Part shown: in pieces, positions 8,524-17,602 of the stretch
Position numbering within the stretch: the first letter of the stretch is position 1
Layout of the letters: every line of letters begins with the position of its first letter
NCBI GenBank assembly: GCA_913047375.1
Contig: CAJWTV010000005.1
Span: forward strand, 1-64,000
DNA: 64,000 bases
Reading direction: 5' to 3'
DNA from: an uncultured Polaribacter sp.
GTDB lineage: Bacteria; Bacteroidota; Bacteroidia; Flavobacteriales; Flavobacteriaceae
Notes under the pieces: model-generated
What the model was told of the DNA's origin: nothing
What the model saw: only the letters and a program-made list of their open reading frames with translations
The model's database searches: none
Made by a program: the position numbers and the translations under genes

Positions 8524-11094
8524 ATGGACGACAATTTTTCACCAAAAGTTAGAGATGTAATTACATTTAGTAAAGAAGAAGCTTTACGTTTAGGAAATGA
8601 TTTTATTGGAACAGAACATCTTCTTTTAGGGTTAATTAGAAAAGACGATGGAAAAGCTATTGAAATTTTAACAACTTTTGATGTCGACTTAGTTCTTTTA
8701 AGAAAAAAACTAGAACAATTAAATCCTGCTGAACCTACTTTGTTAGCTAGAACAAGTAAGAAAAACCTACACCTAACTAGACAAGCCGAAAAAGCATTAA
8801 AAACAACTTTTCTAGAAGCTAAATTATATCAAAGTGAGGCAATAGATACAGCTCATTTACTTCTTTGTATTTTACGAAATGAAAATGATCCTGCCACAAA
8901 ATTATTACAGAAATATAATGTAAATTATGATGTAACCAAAGAACTTTATAAAGAGTTACATGTTGACAATGATTTACCTTTAAACCCCATTGCAGAAACA
9001 CCTTCAGATGATGAATTTTCATCGGAAAAAACAAATCCATTTGAACAACAGCAATCAACAAAAAAAGAGAAAGCTACAAAAAAATCTAAAACACCTGTTC
9101 TAGATAATTTTGGAAGAGACTTAACTGCTTTAGCTGAGTTAGGGAAGTTAGATCCAGTTGTTGGAAGAAAAAAAGAGATTGAACGTGTGTCTCAAATACT
9201 AAGCAGAAGAAAGAAAAATAATCCAATGTTAATTGGAGAACCAGGTGTTGGTAAATCTGCAATTGCAGAAGGTCTTGCACTAAGAATCGTTGAACGTAAA
9301 GTCTCTAGAATTTTATTTGACAAACGTTTAGTTTCCTTAGATTTAGCAAGCTTAGTTGCTGGCACAAAATACCGTGGCCAATTTGAAGAACGCATGAAAG
9401 CTTTAATGAATGAATTAGAAAAAAATGAAGATATTATTTTATTTATTGATGAAATTCATACTATAGTTGGTGCAGGTGCGGCTACAGGCTCATTAGATGC
9501 TTCTAACATGCTTAAACCTGCCTTAGCTAGAGGTGAAGTTCAGTGTATAGGGGCTACTACCCTTGATGAGTTCAGAACAAATATTGAAAAAGATGGAGCA
9601 CTAGAACGTCGTTTTCAAAAGGTAATAGTAGAGCCAACTTCAGTTGAAGAAACTATTCAGATTTTACAAAATATAAAAAGTAAATATGAAGAACATCATC
9701 ATGTAAATTATACAGATAATGCTATAGAGGCTTGTGTGAAATTAACTAACAGGTACATGACAGACAGGTATTTGCCAGATAAAGCTATTGATGCTTTAGA
9801 TGAGGCAGGATCTAGAATACATATCACAAACATTGTAGTCCCTCAACAAGTTCTTGATTTAGAAACGCAATTAGAAATTATTCGTAACAATAAAACGAAT
9901 GCTGTAAATGGGCAAAAATATGAGGAAGCTGCTAAGCTGCGTGATGACGAAAAAAATACAGAAGTTGCTTTAGATTCTGCTCAAAAACATTGGGAAGATG
10001 ACTCTAAACTAAATAGAGAAATGGTAACGGAAGATAATGTAGCTGAAGTTGTCTCTATGATGACTGGGATTCCTGTTAATAGAGTTGCAGAAGCCGAGAC
10101 TAACCGTTTATCTGAATTACCTCTATTAATAAAAGGAAAAGTTATCGGACAGGATGAAGCTGTCACTAAAGTTGTAAAAGCGATTCAAAGAAATAGGGTG
10201 GGATTAAAAGACCCTAATAAACCTATTGGTTCTTTTATTTTCTTAGGCCAAACTGGTGTTGGAAAAACACAATTAGCAAAAGTATTAGCTCGAGAATTAT
10301 TTGATTCTGAGGATTCTTTAATTAGAATTGATATGAGTGAGTATATGGAGAAATTTGCTATATCTCGATTAATTGGAGCACCTCCCGGATATGTTGGGTA
10401 CGAAGAAGGCGGACAATTAACTGAAAAAGTTAGAAGAAAACCTTATTCCGTTATATTACTTGATGAAATAGAGAAGGCGCATCCAGATGTATTTAATACA
10501 CTGCTTCAGATTTTAGATGATGGACATATTACAGATAGCTTAGGTAGAAAAATTGATTTTAGAAATACAATCATTATTATGACCTCTAATATTGGCGCTC
10601 GTCAATTAAAAGATTTTGGAGGTGGTGTAGGTTTTGGAACTACTTCTAAAAAAGAACAAGCAGATACACATGCGAAATCAGTTATAGAAGGTGCTTTGAA
10701 AAAATCATTTGCACCAGAGTTCTTAAATAGAATTGATGATGTAATCATATTTAATACGCTTGAGAGAAAAGATATCCATCTAATAATAGATATTGAATTA
10801 GACAAATTACTTAATAGGATATCTGATTTAGGCTATAAACTTAATTTAAGCGAAAAGGCAAAAGATTATATAGCTGACAAAGGATTCGATAAAAAATACG
10901 GAGCAAGACCTCTTAAAAGAGCTATCCAGAAATATATAGAAGATGCTCTAGCTGAAGAAATTGTAAATTCTAAACTATCCGAAGGAGATACTATTACAAT
11001 GGATTTAGATGAAAGAAAAGATGAACTTACTATAAAAATTAAAAAAGGTAAGAAAAAGCTTGAAACAAGAACAGAGTCAGAAACAGAATCTTAA
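8524..11094 (+). CDS. clpC: ClpC-type AAA+ unfoldase of the Clp protease
   Basis: An 856-residue Hsp100 ATPase that unfolds substrates for ClpP. Order of parts: paired Clp-N repeats (about 5-145), acidic/lysine linker, AAA1 with Walker A GEPGVGKS (about 238-245) and Walker B ILFIDEIHT, a UVR-like segment QKYEEAAKLRDDE (about 463-475), AAA2 with Walker A GQTGVGKT (about 575-582) and Walker B VILLDEIEKAHP, then the D2-small domain. The UVR-like middle and single short M region indicate ClpC rather than ClpB. There is no CtsR or McsAB neighbour as in Firmicutes. It converges on hutH with 9 nt between stops and no visible terminator. Confidence 0.95.
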   Translation: MDDNFSPKVRDVITFSKEEALRLGNDFIGTEHLLLGLIRKDDGKAIEILTTFDVDLVLLRKKLEQLNPAEPTLLARTSKKNLHLTRQAEKALKTTFLEAKLYQSEAIDTAHLLLCILRNENDPATKLLQKYNVNYDVTKELYKELHVDNDLPLNPIAETPSDDEFSSEKTNPFEQQQSTKKEKATKKSKTPVLDNFGRDLTALAELGKLDPVVGRKKEIERVSQILSRRKKNNPMLIGEPGVGKSAIAEGLALRIVERKVSRILFDKRLVSLDLASLVAGTKYRGQFEERMKALMNELEKNEDIILFIDEIHTIVGAGAATGSLDASNMLKPALARGEVQCIGATTLDEFRTNIEKDGALERRFQKVIVEPTSVEETIQILQNIKSKYEEHHHVNYTDNAIEACVKLTNRYMTDRYLPDKAIDALDEAGSRIHITNIVVPQQVLDLETQLEIIRNNKTNAVNGQKYEEAAKLRDDEKNTEVALDSAQKHWEDDSKLNREMVTEDNVAEVVSMMTGIPVNRVAEAETNRLSELPLLIKGKVIGQDEAVTKVVKAIQRNRVGLKDPNKPIGSFIFLGQTGVGKTQLAKVLARELFDSEDSLIRIDMSEYMEKFAISRLIGAPPGYVGYEEGGQLTEKVRRKPYSVILLDEIEKAHPDVFNTLLQILDDGHITDSLGRKIDFRNTIIIMTSNIGARQLKDFGGGVGFGTTSKKEQADTHAKSVIEGALKKSFAPEFLNRIDDVIIFNTLERKDIHLIIDIELDKLLNRISDLGYKLNLSEKAKDYIADKGFDKKYGARPLKRAIQKYIEDALAEEIVNSKLSEGDTITMDLDERKDELTIKIKKGKKKLETRTESETES

Positions 11095-11103
11095 ATTATT
11101 ACT

Positions 11104-12612
11104 TTATTCAAATAACTCATTATTATCAATTTCTAAAGAATTAATGAATTCAGATGCATTTACTATATCGTGATGCATCACTCTGTCTTGAGAAACAATA
11201 GTAACTTCTTGTCGAAATAAACTAACCATAGATTCTAAGAAAGGTGATGATTTTCCATTTCCAAAACTTAGAGCTTGTGAGGCAGTAAACATCTCTATGG
11301 CTAAAATAGTTTGAAGATTATCTACTACTTTTTTACATTTAGTCGCTGCGTTAGCACCCATTGAAACATGATCTTCTTGACCATTACTAGATTCTATAGA
11401 ATCTATACTAGCCGGAGTAGCGTATTGTTTATTCTGACTAACTATACTAGCTGCAGTATATTGTGGTATCATAAAACCAGAATTTAACCCTGGATTAGAA
11501 ACCAAAAAAGGTGGTAAATGTCTATGACCAGAAACTAGTTGATAAATCCTTCTCTCTGATATATTACCTAGCTCTGCGATTGAAATTGCAAGAAAATCTA
11601 ATCCTAATGCTAAAGGTTGGCCATGAAAATTTCCTCCAGATATAATTTCATTTTCATCAACAAAAATATTAGGATTATCTGTTACAGAGTTTATTTCTGT
11701 AAGAAAAGTTTCTGTCACAAATTTAATTGTATCCTTTGTAGCTCCATGAACCTGGGGCATACACCTAAAAGAATAGGGATCTTGGATATGTTTTTTTTCT
11801 TGTGATATTAAATTACTATCCTGAAGGAAACCTTTAATTCTTGCAGCAGTTTTTATTTGACCGTTGTGAGGCCTCACAGAATGAATCAAGTGACTAAAAG
11901 GTTCTATTCTACCATCAAAACCTTCCAAAGATATCGTTCCAATTAAATCTGCTAAATAAGATAGTTTATGTGATTTCAATAAACAATGAATCCCAAAGGC
12001 AGACATAAATTGTGTTCCATTCAGTAAAGCTAGACCTTCTTTTGACTGAAGATTAATCTTGTCCCAAGAAAAAATCTCCAACAATCTCTGACCCGATATT
12101 TTTTCGTTTTTATAAATTACCTCTCCTAAACCTATTAATGGTAGTGATAAATGCGCTAAAGGTGATAAATCTCCTGAAGCTCCTAATGATCCTTGAGAGT
12201 ATACAACAGGAAAAATATCATTATTATAAAAGTCGATCAATCTATTAACCGTAGCTAATTGTACTCCAGAATGGCCATAACTTAAAGCTTGTATCTTAAA
12301 AAGTAGCATTAATTTCACAACCTCATTAGTTATCTCTTCTCCAGCTCCACAAGCATGACTCATTACTAAATTCTCTTGTAGCTTTTGAAGATTATTTCCA
12401 TCAATTTTCACATTATATAAAGCCCCAAAACCTGTATTGATTCCATATATTGGTTTCGAAATAGATTTCATTTTTTCATTTAAGAAAACTCTGCACTTTT
12501 CAATTTTCTGAATAGCATTATTGGACAAAACTAATTTTGCTTCTGAAGAAATTATTTGATGAATTTTAGCTAAATCAAGTAATTTATTATCTATGTAGTG
12601 GAATGTGCTCAT
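11104..12612 (-). CDS. hutH: Histidine ammonia-lyase (aromatic amino acid lyase family)
   Basis: A 502-residue lyase that should convert histidine to urocanate and ammonia. The self-forming MIO prosthetic group comes from Ala145-Ser146-Gly147 in GSLGASGDLSPLAH. Two specificity regions favour histidine over phenylalanine or tyrosine: Ser-His at 85-86 (LVMSHACG) and the NGQEDHVSMG segment, where the Glu is the histidine-lyase residue. The catalytic Tyr lies in YGINTGFG (about 56). No hutU, hutI or hutG is next to it, so the rest of the histidine degradation path would have to be elsewhere; product naming rests on those motifs. Confidence 0.85.
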   Translation of the reverse strand: MSTFHYIDNKLLDLAKIHQIISSEAKLVLSNNAIQKIEKCRVFLNEKMKSISKPIYGINTGFGALYNVKIDGNNLQKLQENLVMSHACGAGEEITNEVVKLMLLFKIQALSYGHSGVQLATVNRLIDFYNNDIFPVVYSQGSLGASGDLSPLAHLSLPLIGLGEVIYKNEKISGQRLLEIFSWDKINLQSKEGLALLNGTQFMSAFGIHCLLKSHKLSYLADLIGTISLEGFDGRIEPFSHLIHSVRPHNGQIKTAARIKGFLQDSNLISQEKKHIQDPYSFRCMPQVHGATKDTIKFVTETFLTEINSVTDNPNIFVDENEIISGGNFHGQPLALGLDFLAISIAELGNISERRIYQLVSGHRHLPPFLVSNPGLNSGFMIPQYTAASIVSQNKQYATPASIDSIESSNGQEDHVSMGANAATKCKKVVDNLQTILAIEMFTASQALSFGNGKSSPFLESMVSLFRQEVTIVSQDRVMHHDIVNASEFINSLEIDNNELFE

Positions 12613-12696
12613 AAATGATCTTATTATTTTTCAAAAGTGCAAATTCGTATTTGTATATGCAAATGATTTTAACAATATTTCTATAGAAGAATATTC

Positions 12697-12704
12697 TATA
12701 TTTG
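12697..12704 (+). promoter_or_regulatory. -7 box of the TlpA-like lipoprotein gene
   Basis: TATATTTG followed by CAGTC is a perfect TAnnTTTG box 23 nt before the ATG at 12728. No clear -33 box is visible. Confidence 0.55.
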
Positions 12705-12727
12705 CAGTCAAATTTAAAAATTAAAGA

Positions 12728-13753
12728 ATGAAAGTATTAGCAATATTCCTTTTTAGTATAAGTATTTTAGTTTCATGTGTTAGTAAATCAACAGATTACG
12801 CTACAATTACAGGTAGATTAGAAAATAATAAAGACTCTTTAATTACAATCGGAGGTAGAAACGGGATTATTAAAACTATAAAAATAAATACTGATGGCAC
12901 GTTTAAAGATACTCTTAAAGTTAATAAAGTAGACATATATACTTTTCAAACGAGTAGATCTAAAAGAGCGCCTATTTATCTAAAAAATGGATTTAATATT
13001 AATCTAACTGGAGATTCAGAAAAATTTATGTCTAGCTTTAAATACTCTGGGAATGGTTCTGATAACAGTAATTACATATTATCTCAAATAGCAATGAGTC
13101 AGAGTATTGGAAATCCAGAATTAATTTTAAAACTAGATAAACAATCTTTTGATAGAAAAGTTGCTAGATTAAAAAAGGATTTTGATAGTATTTTAAATTT
13201 ATATAAAAACTTAGATAGTGCTTTATCTTTAGATGCAGTCAAACAGAGTGAGAAAATGGTAACTTATTTTCAAAGAGCATATTCTGATAATTTAAAGACA
13301 TCTATTGGTTCTACTTCACCAACTTTCTCGGATTATATGGATTATAATGGAGGTAAAAAATCTTTAAACTCTTTTTTAGGTAAGTATGTATATATTGATG
13401 TTTGGGCCACTTGGTGCGGACCATGTATTCAACAAATTCCTTCATTGGAAAAATTAATGAAAGAATATAAGAATAAAAATATCGAATTTATAAGTATATC
13501 TACTGATGATCAAAGAAGAAATGGGGGTTCTTGGGATGCTGCAGAAAAAAAATGGAGGAGCTTCATTAAAAAAAGGCAAATGGGTGGAACACAACTTTGG
13601 ATAGGAAAAGATAATTCGTTTCAACAAGCTTATAAAATAAATTCCATACCAAGATTTATATTAATTGATCCAAAAGGAAACATTGTTGATGCTAATGCTC
13701 CAAGACCCTCTGATCCAAGATTAAAAAGTTTATTTACTTCTTTAGGTATTTAA
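12728..13753 (+). CDS. TlpA-like thioredoxin-fold lipoprotein
   Basis: A 341-residue lipoprotein: the signal peptide ends in ILVSC with the lipidated Cys17. The middle (about 25-190) resembles the DUF4369-type beta domain found before thioredoxins in Bacteroidota. The C-terminal thioredoxin domain holds WATWCGPC (Cys at about 229 and 232) and a cis-proline segment SIPRF. It probably reduces or isomerises disulfides of envelope proteins. It is monocistronic, with its own promoter and a strong terminator 16 nt after the stop. Confidence 0.9.
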   Translation: MKVLAIFLFSISILVSCVSKSTDYATITGRLENNKDSLITIGGRNGIIKTIKINTDGTFKDTLKVNKVDIYTFQTSRSKRAPIYLKNGFNINLTGDSEKFMSSFKYSGNGSDNSNYILSQIAMSQSIGNPELILKLDKQSFDRKVARLKKDFDSILNLYKNLDSALSLDAVKQSEKMVTYFQRAYSDNLKTSIGSTSPTFSDYMDYNGGKKSLNSFLGKYVYIDVWATWCGPCIQQIPSLEKLMKEYKNKNIEFISISTDDQRRNGGSWDAAEKKWRSFIKKRQMGGTQLWIGKDNSFQQAYKINSIPRFILIDPKGNIVDANAPRPSDPRLKSLFTSLGI

Positions 13754-13769
13754 TATATAACCTAACTAA

Positions 13770-13822
13770 ATCATATAAAAAAACTCCTTTAACTAATTGT
13801 AAAAGGAGTTTTTTTATATGAT
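13770..13822. terminator. Bidirectional terminator between TlpA-like gene and ftsY
   Basis: A near-perfect inverted repeat of about 21 bp per arm (ATCATATAAAAAAACTCCTT at the left, its complement at 13802-13822) with an 11-nt loop. The GC-rich inner stem ACTCCTTT/AAAGGAGT is flanked by A7 and T7, so it works on both strands. Confidence 0.9.
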
Positions 13823-13829
13823 TTGAATA

Positions 13830-14783
13830 CTATTTAAAAAAAGAATCTACAAATTCATTTTTATTAAAAACTTGTAAATCATCTATTCCTTCTCCTACTC
13901 CAATATATTTTACTGGAATTTGAAATTGATCTGAAATCCCAATTACTACACCACCTTTTGCTGTACCATCCAGTTTTGTAACGGCTAAAGATGTAACTTC
14001 TGTTGCTTTTGTAAATTGCTTTGCTTGCTCAAATGCATTTTGACCAGTAGAACCGTCTAAAACTAGTAAAACCTCTTGAGGCGCATCTTCTACAACTTTC
14101 TGCATTACACGTTTAATCTTAGTCAATTCGTTCATTAGATTTACTTTGTTGTGCAAGCGTCCTGCTGTGTCGATAATTACTACATCTGCATTTTGAGTAA
14201 CTGCAGATTTTAAAGTATCAAAAGCAACAGAAGCAGGGTCAGAACCCATTTCTTGTCGCACAAGTGGCACACCTGTTCTATCTGCCCAAACCTGCAACTG
14301 ATCTATAGCCGCAGCTCTAAAAGTATCTGCTGCTCCTAAAACAACTTTCAATCCTTGCTTTTTAAACTGACTAGCTAATTTACCTATAGTTGTAGTCTTC
14401 CCTACACCGTTTACACCAACAACCATAATAACAAAAGGTTTTTGATTTGAAGGTATAGTAAATTCAGTTTCGTCGGCTAAGTTTGTCTCTGATAATAAAC
14501 CTGCTATTTCTTGCTTTAAAATATTATTTAATTCTTCTGTACCAACATACTTCTCTCTAGCGACCCTTTCCTCTATTCTATTAATTATTTTAAGAGTAGT
14601 ATCAACACCGACATCAGAAGCAACTAATATCTCTTCTAAATTATCTAATACATCGTCATCTACTTTCGATTTACCAGCAACAACTTTAGATAGTTTAGAA
14701 AAAAAACTTGTTTTTGTTTTTTCTAAACCTTTATCTAAGGTTTCTTTTTTTTCTTTTGAAAATATCTTTTTAAAAAAACTCAT
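13830..14783 (-). CDS. ftsY: Signal recognition particle receptor FtsY
   Basis: The 317-residue SRP receptor GTPase that docks ribosome-nascent chains at the membrane together with Ffh and the SRP RNA. The NG domain is complete: four-helix N domain, G1 GVNGVGKTT, the insertion-box DTFRAAA, G3 DTAGR, and G4 TKLDG near the end. The acidic A domain of E. coli FtsY is replaced by a short lysine-rich start, as in other Bacteroidota. It lies 161 nt below the DUF4295 gene, with a terminator hairpin in between, so it probably depends on readthrough or its own promoter. The SRP RNA gene is 7.5 kb away in this window. Confidence 0.96.
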   Translation of the reverse strand: MSFFKKIFSKEKKETLDKGLEKTKTSFFSKLSKVVAGKSKVDDDVLDNLEEILVASDVGVDTTLKIINRIEERVAREKYVGTEELNNILKQEIAGLLSETNLADETEFTIPSNQKPFVIMVVGVNGVGKTTTIGKLASQFKKQGLKVVLGAADTFRAAAIDQLQVWADRTGVPLVRQEMGSDPASVAFDTLKSAVTQNADVVIIDTAGRLHNKVNLMNELTKIKRVMQKVVEDAPQEVLLVLDGSTGQNAFEQAKQFTKATEVTSLAVTKLDGTAKGGVVIGISDQFQIPVKYIGVGEGIDDLQVFNKNEFVDSFFK

Positions 14784-14890
14784 ATTTTGAATGTATACTA
14801 TTTCTTAGAACTTAAAAGAAATCTCATATTATAATAAATAAAGCTAATTACTATTTTAAATAAGAATTTAGCCTAAAATGTAAATATATA

Positions 14891-14923
14891 AAAAAAGCTA
14901 CTTTCTGATTAGAAAGTAGCTTT
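14891..14923 (-). terminator. Terminator after the rpmB-rpmG-DUF4295 genes
   Basis: On the minus strand a 13-bp perfect stem (AAAGCTACTTTCT and complement) with a 4-nt loop is followed by a run of T. It lies between the DUF4295 stop and ftsY. Confidence 0.8.
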
Positions 14924-14944
14924 AAATATTTTATGAGTAAACTA

Positions 14945-15097
14945 TTATTTTTTTGCTAAAAAGTCATTTACTTTAGAAGGATCCATAATAGATTCTACAA
15001 ACATGTAAGCTCCGGTCTTAGGAGATTTTACCATTTTTATAGCTTTACTTAACCTTTTTGCTCCTGTCTGTAATGATGCTACTGATTTCTTTGCCAT
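14945..15097 (-). CDS. DUF4295 small basic protein, probable ribosomal protein
   Basis: A 50-residue, lysine-rich protein beginning MAKKSVASLQTGAKRL and ending NDFLAKK. It matches the DUF4295 family, restricted to Bacteroidota and normally found behind rpmG as here (gap of 8 nt). I believe this is the protein seen as bL38 in the Flavobacterium johnsoniae ribosome structure; that identification is from memory. The position behind bL28 and bL33 genes and its small basic character support a ribosomal role. Confidence 0.88.
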   Translation of the reverse strand: MAKKSVASLQTGAKRLSKAIKMVKSPKTGAYMFVESIMDPSKVNDFLAKK

Positions 15098-15105
15098 GAT
15101 CCTAA

Positions 15106-15288
15106 CTATTTAATTTCTTTGTGAACTGTCATTTTCTTTAAGATAGAATTGAATTTTTTGATTTCCATTCTATCTGGAGAATTCTTCTTATTCTTTGTTG
15201 TAATGTATCTTGAAGTCCCTGGTTTACCAGTTCCTTTATGTTCAGTACATTCTAATATTACTTGAACTCTGTTTCCTTTTTTTGCCAT
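15106..15288 (-). CDS. rpmG: 50S ribosomal protein bL33
   Basis: A 60-residue protein with the bL33 pattern [23 protein letters not shown] and a lysine-rich end. Only one of the four possible zinc cysteines is kept, so it is the zinc-free (C-minus) form. It is 26 nt below rpmB and 8 nt above DUF4295 in one ribosomal-protein transcript. Confidence 0.97.
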   Translation of the reverse strand: MAKKGNRVQVILECTEHKGTGKPGTSRYITTKNKKNSPDRMEIKKFNSILKKMTVHKEIK

Positions 15289-15314
15289 CTCTGTATATTT
15301 TTATTCAGGTGAGA

Positions 15315-15554
15315 TTACTTAGTTAAAAATCCGTTCGCTTTCGCGTCCTTAATAACTGCAGAAATACCTTTCCTATTAATGTTTTTTAATGCAGATGCTG
15401 ATATTTTTAGGGTAACCCATTTATCTTCTTCTGGTATATAAAAACGCTTAGTCATAAGATTAGCGTTAAATTTTCTTTTAGTTCTATTCATGGCATGAGA
15501 AACATTATTCCCAACCATTGCTTTTTTTCCTGTTAATTCACAAACTTTTGACAT
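15315..15554 (-). CDS. rpmB: 50S ribosomal protein bL28
   Basis: A 79-residue bL28: [17 protein letters not shown] at the start, then KRKFNANL and [15 protein letters not shown]. It is the first gene of the rpmB-rpmG-DUF4295 transcript and has a complete promoter 42-70 nt upstream. Confidence 0.97.
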   Translation of the reverse strand: MSKVCELTGKKAMVGNNVSHAMNRTKRKFNANLMTKRFYIPEEDKWVTLKISASALKNINRKGISAVIKDAKANGFLTK

Positions 15555-15595
15555 CTTCTGGATCGCTTTTTATTGTGTTATCTCTAAACGAGGTG

Positions 15596-15627
15596 CAAAT
15601 TTACATATTTTTTTAAGTTCAAACAAA
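15596..15627 (-). promoter_or_regulatory. Promoter of the rpmB operon
   Basis: On the minus strand TTTTG (about 15624-15627) is followed after 20 nt by TAAATTTG (15596-15603). The bases after the -7 box, CACCTCG, resemble those after the tRNA and rplS promoters. Confidence 0.7.
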
Positions 15628-15636
15628 ACTATTCTG

Positions 15637-16881
15637 CTAATTTTTTAGAATTTCTATTGATAATAATTCTAGTGCTTTATTTACAGTTCTCTTTATTACT
15701 TTCTCTCTGGGTTGGCCAAAATTAAACTCATTTGTTAAAACTCCATTTTTTGATGCAATAGTAATATAAACTAAACCGATACTTTTATCATTATGATCTT
15801 TTGATGGTCCGGCATTACCGGTTACTGAAATTGCATAATCTGTTTGTAATTTCTCTCTTACATTAATTGCCATTTGCTCAGCAACTTCTTTACTGACTAA
15901 AGAATATTTGTCAATTATATTTTTTGAAACATTTAGGAGCTTTTGTTTAAGCTCAGCTGAATAAGCAACTATACTTCCCTTAAAATAAGATGATGCACCG
16001 GGTATTTCAACTAAGTTTGCAGCAATTCTTCCACCAGTAATACTCTCTGCTGAACAAATTGTTTGATTTCTTTCTTTTAGTAATTTTCCAACTTTATTCT
16101 CTATTGTTCCTGTCTCATCTAAACCTGAAATAATATCCGGAATCAATTGATATAATTGTTTTAATAAATCTTCTAGCGTTGATTCTAAAATATTTTTATT
16201 ATCACCTTTTGCCGTTAGTCTTAATCTAACTCGTCCATAGTTTGGTAAATAAGCTAATTTTATAAAAGGAGGTAAATTATTCTCGAAGTCAGAAATTCTT
16301 TGCGAAACAACGCTTTCACCCTGTCCGTAAGTCATAACCGTTTTATGAATTATGTGAGGTAAATTAAATTCATCCTGTATTTTAGGAAGTACATACTTAC
16401 GCATCAAATTTTTCATTTCATTGGGAACTCCTGGCATTGAAATAAATATCGTTTTATTTTCTAAAAACCACATTCCTGGTGCTGTTCCAATATCATTCTT
16501 AAGGTATAGTGCTTTTGAGGGCATCATTCCTTGTAAACGATTCATTTCACTAAAAGGAATATTATAGGTTTTAAATAATTGCTCTATGTGAGATACTACT
16601 TCTTGATTTAATACTAAAATATCTTTAAAATATTCTGTAATTGTATGTTTGGTAATATCGTCTTTTGTTGGACCTAATCCACCAGTAATAAAAACAATAT
16701 CAGCTCTATCTTGAGCCTCTTTTAATGCATTTAAAATATGTTGTTTATCATCTTGGATAGATGATATTTGATAAACAGAAACTCCTATTTGATTTAACTT
16801 TGTACTAATCCACTGAGAATTGGTATCAACGATTTGACCAATTAAAATCTCATCTCCTATGGTTATTATTTCTGCTTTCAT
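15637..16881 (-). CDS. cinA: CinA family: nicotinamide-nucleotide amidohydrolase / damage-inducible protein
   Basis: A 414-residue two-domain protein. The N-terminal MoCF-like (COG1058) domain has GDEILIGQIVDTNS, FITGGLGPTKDD and SMPGVPNEM. The C-terminal CinA domain (about 260-414) has SAESITGGRIA, SSYFKGSIVAYS and VTGNAGPS, which in characterised members deamidates nicotinamide mononucleotide in pyridine-nucleotide recycling. Length matches full-length CinA. It is the last gene behind menD-S1-menB-FAH, 57 nt after FAH. Confidence 0.93.
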   Translation of the reverse strand: MKAEIITIGDEILIGQIVDTNSQWISTKLNQIGVSVYQISSIQDDKQHILNALKEAQDRADIVFITGGLGPTKDDITKHTITEYFKDILVLNQEVVSHIEQLFKTYNIPFSEMNRLQGMMPSKALYLKNDIGTAPGMWFLENKTIFISMPGVPNEMKNLMRKYVLPKIQDEFNLPHIIHKTVMTYGQGESVVSQRISDFENNLPPFIKLAYLPNYGRVRLRLTAKGDNKNILESTLEDLLKQLYQLIPDIISGLDETGTIENKVGKLLKERNQTICSAESITGGRIAANLVEIPGASSYFKGSIVAYSAELKQKLLNVSKNIIDKYSLVSKEVAEQMAINVREKLQTDYAISVTGNAGPSKDHNDKSIGLVYITIASKNGVLTNEFNFGQPREKVIKRTVNKALELLSIEILKN

Positions 16882-16938
16882 TTATTTTAATTTTTAAAAT
16901 TCAAGTTATTTCTTGATAATTTTAAACCCTAGTAGTTA

Positions 16939-17547
16939 TTATTTTACTCTGATATTAAAAGCTTCTTTACCTTCTAATGTACCAATTAAAACATCGTTTT
17001 CTATAACTCTACCTACTCCTGAAGGAGTACCTGTAAAAATAATATCTCCCTTTTTTAAGGTGAAGTATTGTGAGACGTAAGAAATTAATTCATCAATTTT
17101 CCAAAGCATACCATTTGTATTTCCATCTTGAACTAACTCTTTATTTTTTTTTAATTGAAATTTAAGGTTATCTAAATTAAATTGTTCTTTTGCATAAAAC
17201 TCACCTAGAACAGCACTACCATCAAAAGCTTTTGCTTTTTCCCAAGGCAAACCTTTTTCTTTACACTTCTCTTGAACATCTCTTGCTGTGAAATCTATCC
17301 CTAAACCAATCTCATCGTAATATTTATGCGCAAATTTCTCTGAAATATGTTTACCTACTTTATTAATTTTCACTAAAACCTCTACCTCATAATGAATATC
17401 ATTAGAAAATGGAGGTATAAAAAATGGATTTTTTCTTGGAAGTATAGCTGAATCTGGCTTTAGAAAAACTACAGGGCTGTCAGGCTTCTCATTTGCTAGC
17501 TCCTCAATGTGTTTCGCGTAATTGCGCCCAATACAAATTATTTTCAT
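16939..17547 (-). CDS. Fumarylacetoacetate hydrolase-family protein
   Basis: A 202-residue FAH-fold enzyme. The metal-binding acidic residues appear in HYEVEVLVKI, and the active-site stretches GLGIDFTARDVQ, AKAFDGSAVLG and IIFTGTPSGVG are intact. Such short single-domain members hydrolyse or decarboxylate acylpyruvate-type compounds (for example oxaloacetate decarboxylase, acylpyruvase); the actual substrate is not decidable here. It sits 55 nt after menB and 57 nt before cinA, in the same leftward run. Confidence 0.88.
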   Translation of the reverse strand: MKIICIGRNYAKHIEELANEKPDSPVVFLKPDSAILPRKNPFFIPPFSNDIHYEVEVLVKINKVGKHISEKFAHKYYDEIGLGIDFTARDVQEKCKEKGLPWEKAKAFDGSAVLGEFYAKEQFNLDNLKFQLKKNKELVQDGNTNGMLWKIDELISYVSQYFTLKKGDIIFTGTPSGVGRVIENDVLIGTLEGKEAFNIRVK

Positions 17548-17602
17548 AAGTCACCTTTAAATCATATTAGGCTACTGTTATTTTGAGATCATTAAAATAC
17601 CT

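Noticed and set aside
8819-9395. Three minus-strand ORFs inside clpC
   Set aside because: Antisense to conserved Clp-N and AAA1 coding sequence.
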